Shown: positions 34,329-43,696 of the stretch, piece by piece
Position numbering within the stretch: the stretch's first letter is position 1
Layout of the letters: every line of letters starts with the position of its first letter
Position numbers and translations under genes: made by a program
Source: Pseudomonas sp. Root562
GTDB lineage: Bacteria > Pseudomonadota > Gammaproteobacteria > Pseudomonadales > Pseudomonadaceae
Assembly (NCBI RefSeq): GCF_001427125.1
Contig: NZ_LMGK01000025.1
Location: 314,682 to 378,681, forward strand
Reading direction: 5' to 3'
Length of the DNA: 64,000 bases
Notes under the pieces: generated by a model
What the model was told of the DNA's origin: nothing
The model's input: the letters and a program-made list of their open reading frames with translations, nothing else
Databases searched by the model: none

Positions 34329-34388
34329 ACGGCTTGATCGGCTTCGATCTCGTGCGCTAGGTTCTATTGCAAATACAGGAGCTGACCC

Positions 34389-35156
34389 ATGCGCATCGCC
34401 TTGCTGTCCGACATCCACCTGTCCGTCAACGCGATACCGTTTCCCGACGTGCAGGCCGATGTCGTCGTGCTCGCCGGGGACATCTCGCGGCCCGCTGCTG
34501 CCATAGAGTGGGCCAGGGCATGTCCTGTTCCGATTGTGTACGTGGCCGGCAATCACGAGTTTTACGGCAGTGACCTGATCTCGACCCATGAACAGTTGCG
34601 CACGTTGACGCAAGGCACACAGATCCACGTGCTGGAGCGCTCGGAATACATCCACCAAGGTGTGCGATTCCTGGGATGTACGTTGTGGTCCGACTATCGG
34701 CTTTACGATGACGCGCAAGAACGGGCGCATGGCATTGATCTGGCGACAGCGTTGGTGCGGGACTTCAGCCGCATCAGAATCTCGCCCGATTTCGCAGACC
34801 TGTTCAGCCCGGCGGTGTCGCAGTTGATTTTTCTGCAGACCGTTGCCTGGTTGGATGACTGTTTCACCCGCGACAGCACCACGCCCACGGTGGTGATTTC
34901 TCACTTCGCCCCGACTCGGGCAAGCATCAGCCCGATGTTTGCCGAGTCGCCGATCAATTCGAGTTTTGTCTCCGACCTTGAGCAGCGGATCAAGGCGTGG
35001 CAACCGGCCCTTTGGCTGCATGGACATACCCATGGCAGCTTTGATTATCGGGTGGGCGATACCCGCGTTGTGTGCAATGCCCGGGGCTATGCGAAAGAAG
35101 GGGTCAATGAGAACCCGGAATTTGATCAGGCGTTGGTCATCGAGCTGCCAGTCTGA
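34389..35156 (+). CDS. Calcineurin-like metallophosphoesterase
   Basis: This 255-residue protein has all the metallophosphoesterase motifs in order: SDIHLS, LAGDISRP, GNHEFYG, ISHFAPT and HGHTHGSFDY. It binds two metals and hydrolyses phosphoesters; the substrate is unknown. AGGAG lies 7 nt before the ATG. It has no signal peptide, so it is cytoplasmic. Confidence 0.9.
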   Translation: MRIALLSDIHLSVNAIPFPDVQADVVVLAGDISRPAAAIEWARACPVPIVYVAGNHEFYGSDLISTHEQLRTLTQGTQIHVLERSEYIHQGVRFLGCTLWSDYRLYDDAQERAHGIDLATALVRDFSRIRISPDFADLFSPAVSQLIFLQTVAWLDDCFTRDSTTPTVVISHFAPTRASISPMFAESPINSSFVSDLEQRIKAWQPALWLHGHTHGSFDYRVGDTRVVCNARGYAKEGVNENPEFDQALVIELPV

Positions 35157-35320
35157 ATCACTTGCAGCACGCCCTCGCCCGGCCGCTTTTCATACCAAAG
35201 CGTTAGTTTCAAACACCCATGTCTGGTGGTCAGTGCCCTGCTTGGCCGATAAATTTTCCACAGCCGTGGAAACGTACTCGGGCCTTGCAGGTGCCCCCTC
35301 CTCCAGAACCTACATGAGTA

Positions 35321-36310
35321 ATGACGATGACTGACGAGACAAACGGAACCACACGTCGTGGCTTGATCACCACCGGCGCCATGGCTGCGGCCCTGGCGGT
35401 GACCCTGCCTGCGCTGGCAGCGCAGCAGACACAGGGATCGGCAACCGCCGCTGCGCCGGGCAAAAGCGACGGTCATGCCAGTGGCTCGGGGATGCTCACC
35501 GTCAAGGACGGTACGCAGATTTTCTACAAGGACTGGGGCAGCGGCCAACCGATCGTGTTCCACCACGGCTGGCCACTGTCCAGCGACGACTGGGATGCGC
35601 AAATGCTGTTTTTCCTCAGCAAGGGCTTCCGTGTCATCGCCCACGATCGCCGTGGTCACGGTCGGTCCTCTCAGACCGCTGTCGGCAACGAAATGGACAC
35701 CTACGCCGCCGACGTCGCTGAACTGATGGCGCACCTGAACATCAGGAATGCCGTGCACATCGGTCACTCCACCGGAGGCGGTGAAGTGGCCCGTTACGTG
35801 GCGCGCCATGGCCGTGGTCGCGTGGCCAAAGCGGTATTGATCGGCGCGGTACCACCGATCATGCTGCGCACTGCGAAAAATCCGGGCGGCATTCCAATGG
35901 ACGTCTTCGATGGCTTGCGCAAAGCCGTGGCGGAAAATCGCACGCAATTTTATCGCGAGTTTCCGAGTGGGCCGTTCTATGGGTTCAATCGCCCCGGCGC
36001 AAAACTGTCCGAAGCGATCGTCGACAACTGGTGGCGCCAGGGTATGAATGGCGGGGTCAAGGCGCAGTACGATTGCATCAAGGCCTTTTCGGAAACCGAC
36101 TTCACCGACGACCTGAAAAACATCGAGGTGCCGACCCTGGTGTTGCACGGTGAAGACGACCAGATCGTACCGATAGCCGACTCGGCGCACCTGTCGATCA
36201 AACTGCTGCGCCACGGCACGCTGAAAACCTACCCCGGCCTGCCCCATGGCATGTGCACGACCCATGGCGACGTGATCAACGCCGACCTTCTGGCGTTCAT
36301 CAAGGCTTGA
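35321..36310 (+). CDS. Tat-exported alpha/beta hydrolase, non-haem chloroperoxidase type
   Basis: This 329-residue protein begins with a twin-arginine signal (TTRRGLITTGAMAAALAVTLPALAA). The hydrolase domain has HHGWPLSSDDWD, the nucleophile Ser150 in GHSTGG, an Asp in HGEDDQIVP and a His in GLPHGM. This is the cofactor-free haloperoxidase/esterase family. Two starts are possible (35321 or 35327). A short TTTCCAC inverted repeat near 35255-35273 lies in the upstream gap. Confidence 0.88.
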   Translation: MTMTDETNGTTRRGLITTGAMAAALAVTLPALAAQQTQGSATAAAPGKSDGHASGSGMLTVKDGTQIFYKDWGSGQPIVFHHGWPLSSDDWDAQMLFFLSKGFRVIAHDRRGHGRSSQTAVGNEMDTYAADVAELMAHLNIRNAVHIGHSTGGGEVARYVARHGRGRVAKAVLIGAVPPIMLRTAKNPGGIPMDVFDGLRKAVAENRTQFYREFPSGPFYGFNRPGAKLSEAIVDNWWRQGMNGGVKAQYDCIKAFSETDFTDDLKNIEVPTLVLHGEDDQIVPIADSAHLSIKLLRHGTLKTYPGLPHGMCTTHGDVINADLLAFIKA

Positions 36311-36347
36311 TGCCCTTGGGCTGCGGCAGCATCGCAAGAGCCGGATC

Positions 36348-37472
36348 ATGCTGAACGTCATGTCCGGCTCCCCGCGCGTCAGGGCAAAGTGCCTGGCGCT
36401 TTGGGCAACTACCTTCGCGATATTCATCGTCGATACCCTCACGGAACTGGATATCGCAGTGGCAGTGCTTTATGTCCTGGTCATCATGATGGCCATGGGC
36501 ACATGCTCGATCCGCGGGCTGCGTCGGGTTGCACTGATCTGTGCGCTGCTGACGGCTGCCGCGTTCTTTTTTTCTCACCTCGATCATCCGTTCAGTGCCG
36601 CGCTGGCCCGTTGCGTTGTCAGTCTGACGGCCATTGGTATTGCCACCTGGCTGGCATTGAAAAATCGTCGCACCCGCGATGAACTTCAGGAGCAATTCAG
36701 TTTGCTGGCCCATACCCATGATGTCGAAGCGCGGCTGCATCGCGCGCAAATCGAACTCGCCCATATATGCCGAATCACCACGATGGGCGAGCTGTCAGCG
36801 TCGATTGCCCACGAAGTGAATCAGCCCCTGGCCGCGATAGCTTCCAGTGCCGAAGCGGCCCAGCGCTGGCTCGACCGCCCGAGTCCCGATCTCAAGGAAG
36901 CCGGCGCCGCCATCGCCAGGGCGGCCAGTAATGCGCGTCGAGCAGCCGAGGTCATCAAGCGTATTCGTGATCTGACTCGCAAAAGCGATTCGCTCTACGA
37001 AGAACTCGATCTGCAATCGGTAGTAACCGATTCGCTGGCCCTGCTTGACCGGGAAATCCAGAGCCATAAGGTGCGAGTGGCTTGCTCGTTTGCATCCCCG
37101 TCGCTTTGGGTGTCGGGCGATCGAATCCAGCTACAGCAGGTAGTGATCAACCTGATCATGAACAGTCTGCAGGCCATGAACGGCCACAAGAGTTCACCCC
37201 GAGAGCTGCACGTGCGAACTTATCGGCAAGAGAGTCATGCAGTGGTGGAGGTGCAGGATAACGGCCCGGGAATTGATCAACATCATCTCGCGCTGCTGTT
37301 CGATGCGTTTTTCACCACCAAGGAAAATGGCATGGGGATCGGCCTGTCAATCTGCCGCTCTATCATCGAGTTGCACGGTGGATGCATCCGGGCAGACAGT
37401 CAGCCCAACCTGGGCGCGACCTTCTCGTTCTCCCTGCCGGTTTCCCCAGCCAACGGCCAACCATCGAATTAA
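36348..37472 (+). CDS. Membrane sensor histidine kinase without adjacent regulator
   Basis: This 374-residue kinase has several hydrophobic segments in residues 15-105, a short linker, and the H-box ASIAHEVNQP with His155. N, G1 and G2 boxes follow (VVINLIMNSLQAM, VQDNGPGID, GMGIGLSICRSI). The FixL/NtrB-type H-box (HEVNQPLAAI) is seen. No response-regulator gene lies next to it, so the partner is elsewhere. It starts 38 bp after the chloroperoxidase-like gene and may be co-transcribed. Confidence 0.9.
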   Translation: MLNVMSGSPRVRAKCLALWATTFAIFIVDTLTELDIAVAVLYVLVIMMAMGTCSIRGLRRVALICALLTAAAFFFSHLDHPFSAALARCVVSLTAIGIATWLALKNRRTRDELQEQFSLLAHTHDVEARLHRAQIELAHICRITTMGELSASIAHEVNQPLAAIASSAEAAQRWLDRPSPDLKEAGAAIARAASNARRAAEVIKRIRDLTRKSDSLYEELDLQSVVTDSLALLDREIQSHKVRVACSFASPSLWVSGDRIQLQQVVINLIMNSLQAMNGHKSSPRELHVRTYRQESHAVVEVQDNGPGIDQHHLALLFDAFFTTKENGMGIGLSICRSIIELHGGCIRADSQPNLGATFSFSLPVSPANGQPSN

Positions 37473-37700
37473 CACCGAGCTGATCGTCCATTAATCTGCC
37501 AACCGTGCTGTCCGGCGCGCAGCACTTCGACCTTTGGTTGGGAACGATCACGCTAAAGCCCTACGGTTCTATACCTGCGTATGGTATCGAGCGCGGTGCG
37601 TCGATATGCACACTCTTTCTCCAGGCGATCCGTCGCTTTCGCAGCGAACAATCGGCATTGGCCAACGATTTTTTTTGACCCAGGCAATCGGAGAATGAGC

Positions 37701-38657
37701 ATGACAACGCATCTGGATTACCCATCCCAAAAGGCTGGCGCACATCAGACAGGCAATGGTCAGCAGCAGCCAGGCTTGCTTGACACCGAACTGGTTCCTT
37801 CGCGCTATGCCGTGCGGGTCGGCGAGATTGACGTGCTGGTGATCAGCGATGGTGTCCTGCCACTGCCGACCTCGACGATGTCTACCAATGCCGACCCCGC
37901 CGCCCGCGCCGCCTGGTTCAAGGACATGTTCCTCGGGCCGGACGCGTTCGACTGGGCGCTGAACGTGCTGGTGATCCGCAGCGGCGACCAGACCATACTC
38001 GTCGACGCAGGCCTCGGCGGGCAGTTCCCAGGGTTTCCAAGGGCCGGGCAATTTCCCAAGCGCCTGCAGGCCGCCGGCATCGATCTTGGATCCGTGACCG
38101 ATGTGGTGATTACCCACATGCACATGGACCACATCGGCGGCCTGCTCGTCGACGACGTGAAGAACAAGTTGCGGCCAGACGTGCGCATCCACGTGTCGGC
38201 GACTGAAGTCGCTTTCTGGGAGACACCTGATTTCACCCACACCGACATGCCGGCGCCGGTGCCGGACGTGCTGCGCGCCACCGCCAACCAATTCATCAAC
38301 GATTACCGCAGCAACGTGCGAACTTTCGAAGACCAATACGAGGTGGCCCCGGGCGTCGTCGCCAAAGTCACCGGTGGCCACACCCCGGGGCACTGCGTGG
38401 TCTACGTGAACTCCGGTGGCGAACGCTTGACCTTCGCCGGCGACGCCCTGTTTCCGGTGGCCTTCGAGCACCCCGACTGGCACAACGGCTTTGAACATGA
38501 CCCCGAGGAATCGGTTCGCGTTCGGGTTCGACTGATGCAGGAAGCGGCGGCGAGCGGTGAACTGTTTGTCGCCACGCACCTGCCGTTCCCTTCCGTTGGC
38601 CGCGTAGCCATCGACGGCAAAGCGTTTCGCTGGGTAGCGGCGTTCTGGGATTACTGA
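37701..38657 (+). CDS. MBL-fold metallo-hydrolase
   Basis: This 318-residue metallo-beta-lactamase fold has HMHMDH at 139-144, GHTPGH and FAGDALFP as metal sites. It resembles the lactonase/quorum-quenching-like MBL branch, but the substrate is not predictable. ATG 37701 is preferred over 37695 because GGAG stands only 1 nt before the latter and 7 nt before the former. Confidence 0.88.
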   Translation: MTTHLDYPSQKAGAHQTGNGQQQPGLLDTELVPSRYAVRVGEIDVLVISDGVLPLPTSTMSTNADPAARAAWFKDMFLGPDAFDWALNVLVIRSGDQTILVDAGLGGQFPGFPRAGQFPKRLQAAGIDLGSVTDVVITHMHMDHIGGLLVDDVKNKLRPDVRIHVSATEVAFWETPDFTHTDMPAPVPDVLRATANQFINDYRSNVRTFEDQYEVAPGVVAKVTGGHTPGHCVVYVNSGGERLTFAGDALFPVAFEHPDWHNGFEHDPEESVRVRVRLMQEAAASGELFVATHLPFPSVGRVAIDGKAFRWVAAFWDY

Positions 38658-38672
38658 CCGTTTGCTGGTGCA

Positions 38673-38702
38673 TCCGGCCTCTACAATCAAATAGAGGCCG
38701 GA
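38673..38702 (+). terminator. Hairpin after the MBL gene
   Basis: Perfect 11-bp arms TCCGGCCTCTA and TAGAGGCCGGA with an 8-nt loop lie 16 bp past the stop. No T-run follows, so termination may be weak. Confidence 0.65.
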
Positions 38703-38766
38703 CGGTAAGCCTGATCCCGTCTAAGCTGAACGATACACATCTGAGCCTCTTCACAGGGGAAGCGCG

Positions 38767-39066
38767 ATGACGGGTAAACACACGCACCACTGCTCGTCAT
38801 GGCTGCTGCCTTGCCTGCTCGCCATCAACCTGGCGCTCACCGCCGGATGTTCGAGCAAAACCGCCACGGCTCGCTATTCGTCCGCAACCATCGGTTCGGC
38901 CTGCTATGCCAAAGCCCTTCCCACTGTCGGCGAGGGTGGCCTGGCCTGGGGCGACACCCTGAACATGGCTCGCCAGAAATCGATGAGCAATTGCGCACGC
39001 TATGCGGGACGATCCGGTGGTACGCCAAGTACCTGCCAAGTGGTGCTGGCGGAATGCAAGCATTGA
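38767..39066 (+). CDS. Small predicted lipoprotein
   Basis: This 99-residue protein has a type II signal: hydrophobic LLPCLLAINLAL followed by lipobox LTAGC. The mature part is about 70 residues with several Cys and no recognised domain. AGGGGA lies before the ATG. It is monocistronic. Confidence 0.75.
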   Translation: MTGKHTHHCSSWLLPCLLAINLALTAGCSSKTATARYSSATIGSACYAKALPTVGEGGLAWGDTLNMARQKSMSNCARYAGRSGGTPSTCQVVLAECKH

Positions 39067-39227
39067 TAAATCGGATGTTTCGTTTCTGCGCCGCTTTTGC
39101 ATTTCTGTGCGACAGATCCCACTTAGGGGGCTCCCGTTTCACACGCTCGCGGTGTTAGTTTGGGAACGTTTCTGATTAAACGATCAGATATTTCCCACAC
39201 ACTGCCTGCAAAGGAATGCCCCCAGCA

Positions 39228-40967
39228 ATGGACTTTTCACTCAAGCACCTGGCCGCGACCACACTGATGATCGCCAGCCTGTCGACGTTCACCTCCGCTG
39301 CCCACGCCAACATCACACCGCAACAGAGTGCGATCATTCTCAAGGCTTTCAATGATGCCTCGGTCAAGGATTTCCGGCAGTTCCTTGGCAGCCTGGCCAA
39401 GAGCGATATCGCCAAGGCCGACAATCTCGGACCTGCTATCAGCGCCTTCCTGAACAACAAGGCACTGACGGCTGAGCAACAGAACGAAATCCATCGTTTG
39501 CTTGGCCTTTATGCGCGGGTGAAATACGGCAGCGCGGCGACCGAAACCTTGAAGGAACTGGTGGCCATCCCGACCGTACGCGTCGACGGTGTGGAACAAC
39601 ATGACAACCCTGAATTCATCAAGATCGCCGATAAGATCAAAGGTCTTGCCCAGGCGTTCAACCTGAACTTCCGCAACATCGACAACCGCGTTTATGAAAT
39701 CTCCCTGGAAGGCAATGGCGATGAAGTCGTGGGCATTCATGCCCATGCCGACGTGGTGCCGGTGACCCCGGAGAACTGGGTCTTGCAGGATGGTACCCGC
39801 CTCGACCCGTTCAAGGTCACGCTGATCGGCGACCGCATGTATGGCCGTGGCACCGAAGATGACAAGAACGGCATCGTAGTGGCGATGTACGCGATGAAGA
39901 TCATCAAGGAAGAGAAACTGCCGCTGGCGAGAAACTTCAAGCTGCTGGTCGACACCACCGAAGAAACCACGGGCGATGCCATCCCCTACTATTTCGAACG
40001 CAACCCGACGCCCAACTACAACCTGGCGCTGGATGGCGGCTATCCGGTAGTGATCGCCGAAAAAGGCTACGGCACGGTCATGGCCAGCTTCGCCAAGCGT
40101 TCCGGCCAAGGCAAAGGTGCCGAAATCACCGCCATGACCGGCGGCCTGGCCACCAACCAGATTCCATCGACATCGGTCGCCACGCTGGTGACCGACCAGC
40201 CCGCGGAACTGGCCACCAGCCTGCAAAAGGCCGGCAGTGAATATGCCCAGCGCAATGGTGGCAACTTCGAGGTCGCCGCCAAGGTTGTTGGCAAGGACGT
40301 CAAACTAACGGTTACCGGCGTGTCTGCGCACTCCTCCGAGCCCGAATCCGGAGTCAATCCGGTGGCGAGGATGCTCGATTTCATCAACGGCCTCGACGGC
40401 AAGGTTGCGCTCAAGCACAACCACATCACTGACGCCGCTCGCTACGCGGCCGACAACTGGGGCCTGGATTACCTGGGTGGCAAATTGGCGGTCGGGTTTT
40501 CCGATGAGTTCATGGGGCCGCTGACCACTTCCCTGACCTATGTCGGTGAGGATGAAAAAGCGTTCAAACTGGCGGTCAACCTGCGCGTGCCGAAAGGCAA
40601 ATCCCCGCAAGTGCTTAAATCGGAAATCGCCGGGAAGCTCGACGCCTGGAGCAAGAAAAGCAACATCGCTGTGGCCTTCGACTACTCGATCGCCGAACCG
40701 ATGTATCGCAACCCTGAAGGGGAATGGGTCAAGGCCCTGCTCGCCGTGGCCAGTGAAAACCTTGGCATGGAACACAAGTTCGGTACCTCCGCTGGCGCCA
40801 CCTCGGTGCATGAACTGCCCAACGGTGTGCAATTCGGCCTGGCAATGCCAGACGTCAAATACACCGGCCACAACGATAACGAATTCAAGACTACCGAGCA
40901 GTTTTTGCTCGACTTGCAGATCGTCACCGAAATGATGGGCCGTATCGGTCAGTTGCCGAAACTCTGA
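39228..40967 (+). CDS. Exported M20-family dipeptidase
   Basis: This 579-residue peptidase has a signal peptide (AATTLMIASLSTFTSAAHA), metal-site segments HAHADVVPV and GRGTEDDKNG, the catalytic Glu pair in TTEETTGDA and a dimerisation lid domain. It resembles PepV/carnosinase-type dipeptidases. ATG 39228 is chosen; AAGGA directly abuts the alternative ATG 39216, which is too close. It is followed by a strong terminator. Confidence 0.9.
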   Translation: MDFSLKHLAATTLMIASLSTFTSAAHANITPQQSAIILKAFNDASVKDFRQFLGSLAKSDIAKADNLGPAISAFLNNKALTAEQQNEIHRLLGLYARVKYGSAATETLKELVAIPTVRVDGVEQHDNPEFIKIADKIKGLAQAFNLNFRNIDNRVYEISLEGNGDEVVGIHAHADVVPVTPENWVLQDGTRLDPFKVTLIGDRMYGRGTEDDKNGIVVAMYAMKIIKEEKLPLARNFKLLVDTTEETTGDAIPYYFERNPTPNYNLALDGGYPVVIAEKGYGTVMASFAKRSGQGKGAEITAMTGGLATNQIPSTSVATLVTDQPAELATSLQKAGSEYAQRNGGNFEVAAKVVGKDVKLTVTGVSAHSSEPESGVNPVARMLDFINGLDGKVALKHNHITDAARYAADNWGLDYLGGKLAVGFSDEFMGPLTTSLTYVGEDEKAFKLAVNLRVPKGKSPQVLKSEIAGKLDAWSKKSNIAVAFDYSIAEPMYRNPEGEWVKALLAVASENLGMEHKFGTSAGATSVHELPNGVQFGLAMPDVKYTGHNDNEFKTTEQFLLDLQIVTEMMGRIGQLPKL

Positions 40968-40976
40968 TGCACCTTC

Positions 40977-41004
40977 GGACCCGCCGTTCTGGCGGGTCCA
41001 TTTT
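40977..41004 (+). terminator. Rho-independent terminator of the M20 peptidase gene
   Basis: Arms GGACCCGCC and GGCGGGTCC with loop GTTCT are followed by ATTTT, 10 bp past the stop. Confidence 0.88.
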
Positions 41005-41178
41005 GCGCACCACCGCGCAAGATCTCAGAATATTGTTGCGCAAGGCATGGCAAATTCCGGCTGACTGCTACGATTAAAAAGCGCCAACGAATTGAGGTCT
41101 GCCGCCTGCCAGGTCGGTATTGACCTCGCTGAACTTGATCCACTCATTCCAGGCCTGCCCGACCCCAGGGAGGGAGCA

Positions 41179-42633
41179 ATGCGTATTCCATTGTTTTACG
41201 CGATGTCGGCATTGCTGCTTTTAAGCGCAGGTCCTTGCCTGGCGCAAGCGACGCAGACAACCGCACCGGCCCCGGCAAACGCTGCCGACACCGCGCCCGT
41301 AAAAGAGGCGGTGTTCAATCAAGAACAACTGGATCAAATGCTGGCGCCTATTGCGCTTTATCCTGATCCCTTGCTGGCGCAGGTGCTGATGGCGACCACC
41401 TACCCTGGCGAAGTCGCCGAGGCCGTCACTTGGTCCAAGGCTCACCCGGATGCCAAGGGCGATGATGCGGTCAAACAAGTTGCGAACCAGACCTGGGACC
41501 CGAGCGTGCAGGCCTTGGTCGCCTTTCCGCAGGTGCTGGCCACGCTGGGCCAGGACCCTGTCTGGGTACAACGCCTGGGTGATGCCTTCCTGGCGCAGCC
41601 CGACGATGTGATGAACGGCGTGCAACGCCTGCGTCGTCAAGCCCAGGCGGCGGGCAACCTGCAGAGCAACCAGTATCAGAACGTCACGGTTCAAGCGCCT
41701 GCGCCCGCACCCGCCTCTGCCCCAGCCCCGGCCCCGGCCAGCAGCACGTCCACCATCATCATTCAGCCTGCCGATCCACAGGTCGTGTACGTGCCCACGT
41801 ATAACCCGACAACCACTTACGGCACCTGGGCCTATCCAGCGTCGCCTCCCGTGTACTACCCGCCACCACCGGCCTATTACCCCGGTTCGGCATTGATGGC
41901 TGGACTGGCGTTCGGCACCGGTGTGGCGATCATCGGTTCGTTGTGGGGTGATTGCGACTGGAACGACAACGACATCGACATCGATGTCGACCGCTATAAC
42001 AACATCAATCGCAATAACCAGATCACCAATAACAAGTGGCAACACAACGCCGTTCACCGCGATGGGGTGCCTTACCGGGACAGCCGCAGCCGTGAACAAT
42101 ACGGCCGCCAACTGAGCGGTGCGAATCAGCGTGATGCCTATCGAGGCGACAACGCGCAACGCGCCCAGGCACGTGAAAAAGCCCGTAGCTCAATGGACAG
42201 ACACGGTATCGAACGCCCCGCCACCAGCAATCGCGAAGCCCGCGATCAAGCCCGCCGAGCCCAGTCGGACAACATAGCCGGCAACCGCACGCAGTCCGGC
42301 GCAGACCGACCAAGAACGTCTGACAGAGCCCAGAACACCGCCAGGAATACTCGGGAGAATCAACAGCCCCGTAGAGACGCCGGCCAGGTCAATCAGCGTT
42401 CACAAGACCGTTCACAAGTGCGCCAGACGGCGCAGAACAGACCGGCCGCCAGTGCAGGCAGTGCCCGCAACAACGCATTTGCCGGCGCACGTTCACCGTC
42501 TCAGAGCAATGTACAAGCGGCTCGTGGCCGAGCCAGCCAGGCATCTGCCATGCGCCCCAGCGCGGCGCGGTCTGCCGGCCACCAGATCAGTCGGCCATCC
42601 GCACCAGCGCGTCAAAGGGGGGGCCGCCGTTGA
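41179..42633 (+). CDS. DUF3300 family exported protein
   Basis: This 484-residue protein has a signal peptide (LLLLSAGPCLAQA) and the DUF3300 domain (NQEQLDQMLAPIALYPDPLLAQVLMA). A Pro/Ala-rich linker and a Tyr/Pro-rich stretch (YPPPPAYYPG) follow, then a long Arg/Gln/Asn/Ser-rich, probably disordered C-terminus. AGGGAG lies before the ATG. Its stop overlaps the next start, and the DUF3300-DUF2950 pair is conserved in many Gram-negatives; function unknown, presumably envelope. Confidence 0.9.
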   Translation: MRIPLFYAMSALLLLSAGPCLAQATQTTAPAPANAADTAPVKEAVFNQEQLDQMLAPIALYPDPLLAQVLMATTYPGEVAEAVTWSKAHPDAKGDDAVKQVANQTWDPSVQALVAFPQVLATLGQDPVWVQRLGDAFLAQPDDVMNGVQRLRRQAQAAGNLQSNQYQNVTVQAPAPAPASAPAPAPASSTSTIIIQPADPQVVYVPTYNPTTTYGTWAYPASPPVYYPPPPAYYPGSALMAGLAFGTGVAIIGSLWGDCDWNDNDIDIDVDRYNNINRNNQITNNKWQHNAVHRDGVPYRDSRSREQYGRQLSGANQRDAYRGDNAQRAQAREKARSSMDRHGIERPATSNREARDQARRAQSDNIAGNRTQSGADRPRTSDRAQNTARNTRENQQPRRDAGQVNQRSQDRSQVRQTAQNRPAASAGSARNNAFAGARSPSQSNVQAARGRASQASAMRPSAARSAGHQISRPSAPARQRGGRR

Positions 42634-43580
42634 AAAACCATCGTCGCGTAAAGGCCTTCATGGGCTTGTTGCCACATGTCCTGGCAATCACCACCGGCGT
42701 TGTCTGGTCGTGCATGGCTATGGCACAGCAAGCGTTTCCTACACCCGAAAAAGCCGCGCAAGCATTCGTCGAAGCACTGGGCACGGAACACGCCGATCAG
42801 GCGCGCCTGACAGAACTGCTCGGTGACGACTGGCGCAGTTACATCCCGCGTGAAGGCGTACAACGCAGTGACGTGGATGCGTTCCTCAAGCAGTATCACG
42901 AGCAACACAGCATTGAAAAAACCAACGAGCGCAAGGCGCACCTGGCCGTTGGCAGAGATCACTGGACGCTGCCTATTCCCATGATCAAGAACGCCAAGGG
43001 TTGGCATTTCGATCTCAAGGCTGGCAGCGGGGAAATCCGCGCACGCCGAATCGGCCGCAACGAACTGGCCGCCGTGCAATCGGTGCTGACGTACCACGAC
43101 GCCCAGATGGACTACGCCTCAGTCGATCACGATGGTGATGGCGCCCTCGAATACGCGCAGAAGATCTTCAGCACTCCCGGCCAGCACGACGGCCTCTATT
43201 GGGATGACGACGACAGCGGCCAGATCAGCCCGCTGGGGCCGTTGTTCGGCAAAACCATTGCCGGCGAAGACTGGCACGGCTACAACTTCCGCATCCTCGA
43301 TGGCCAAGGCCCCTCCGCACCGGGTGGCGCCTACAGTTATCTCATTGGCGACAAGATGAGCCGAGGCTTTGCCCTGATTGCCTGGCCGGCGAAATACGAT
43401 GACACCGGGGTCATGAGTTTCATGATCAGCCATGATGGCCAGGTGTTTGAAAAGGACCTCGGACCCGGGGGCGAGAAATTGGCAAGAGCGATGAAGCGCT
43501 TTGATCCGGATGACAGCTGGAAGGAAGTGACCGACGATCAGGAGCAGATCGGATCCACCGCTGCTCAAGGCCTCCACTAG
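42630..43580 (+). CDS. DUF2950 family exported protein
   Basis: This 316-residue protein starts with TTG at 42630 (TTGA overlap with the DUF3300 stop, GGGG upstream); ATG 42660 is the alternative. It has a signal peptide (VLAITTGVVWSCMAMA) and the DUF2950 domain, with FPTPEKAAQAFVEAL, WTLPIPMIKNAKGWHFD and GGAYSYLIGDKMSRGFALIAWP. It is translationally coupled to its usual DUF3300 partner. Confidence 0.9.
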   Translation: MKNHRRVKAFMGLLPHVLAITTGVVWSCMAMAQQAFPTPEKAAQAFVEALGTEHADQARLTELLGDDWRSYIPREGVQRSDVDAFLKQYHEQHSIEKTNERKAHLAVGRDHWTLPIPMIKNAKGWHFDLKAGSGEIRARRIGRNELAAVQSVLTYHDAQMDYASVDHDGDGALEYAQKIFSTPGQHDGLYWDDDDSGQISPLGPLFGKTIAGEDWHGYNFRILDGQGPSAPGGAYSYLIGDKMSRGFALIAWPAKYDDTGVMSFMISHDGQVFEKDLGPGGEKLARAMKRFDPDDSWKEVTDDQEQIGSTAAQGLH

Positions 43581-43696
43581 CGTCCTAGAGCCTCCAACAC
43601 ATCTACTTACAAATGAGTGGCTCGCTGAAATCCTGATCGCCTACTACAACTGATAGGTTATCGCGCTTTATTGGGCCAAGAGATGCCTAGCCTTAT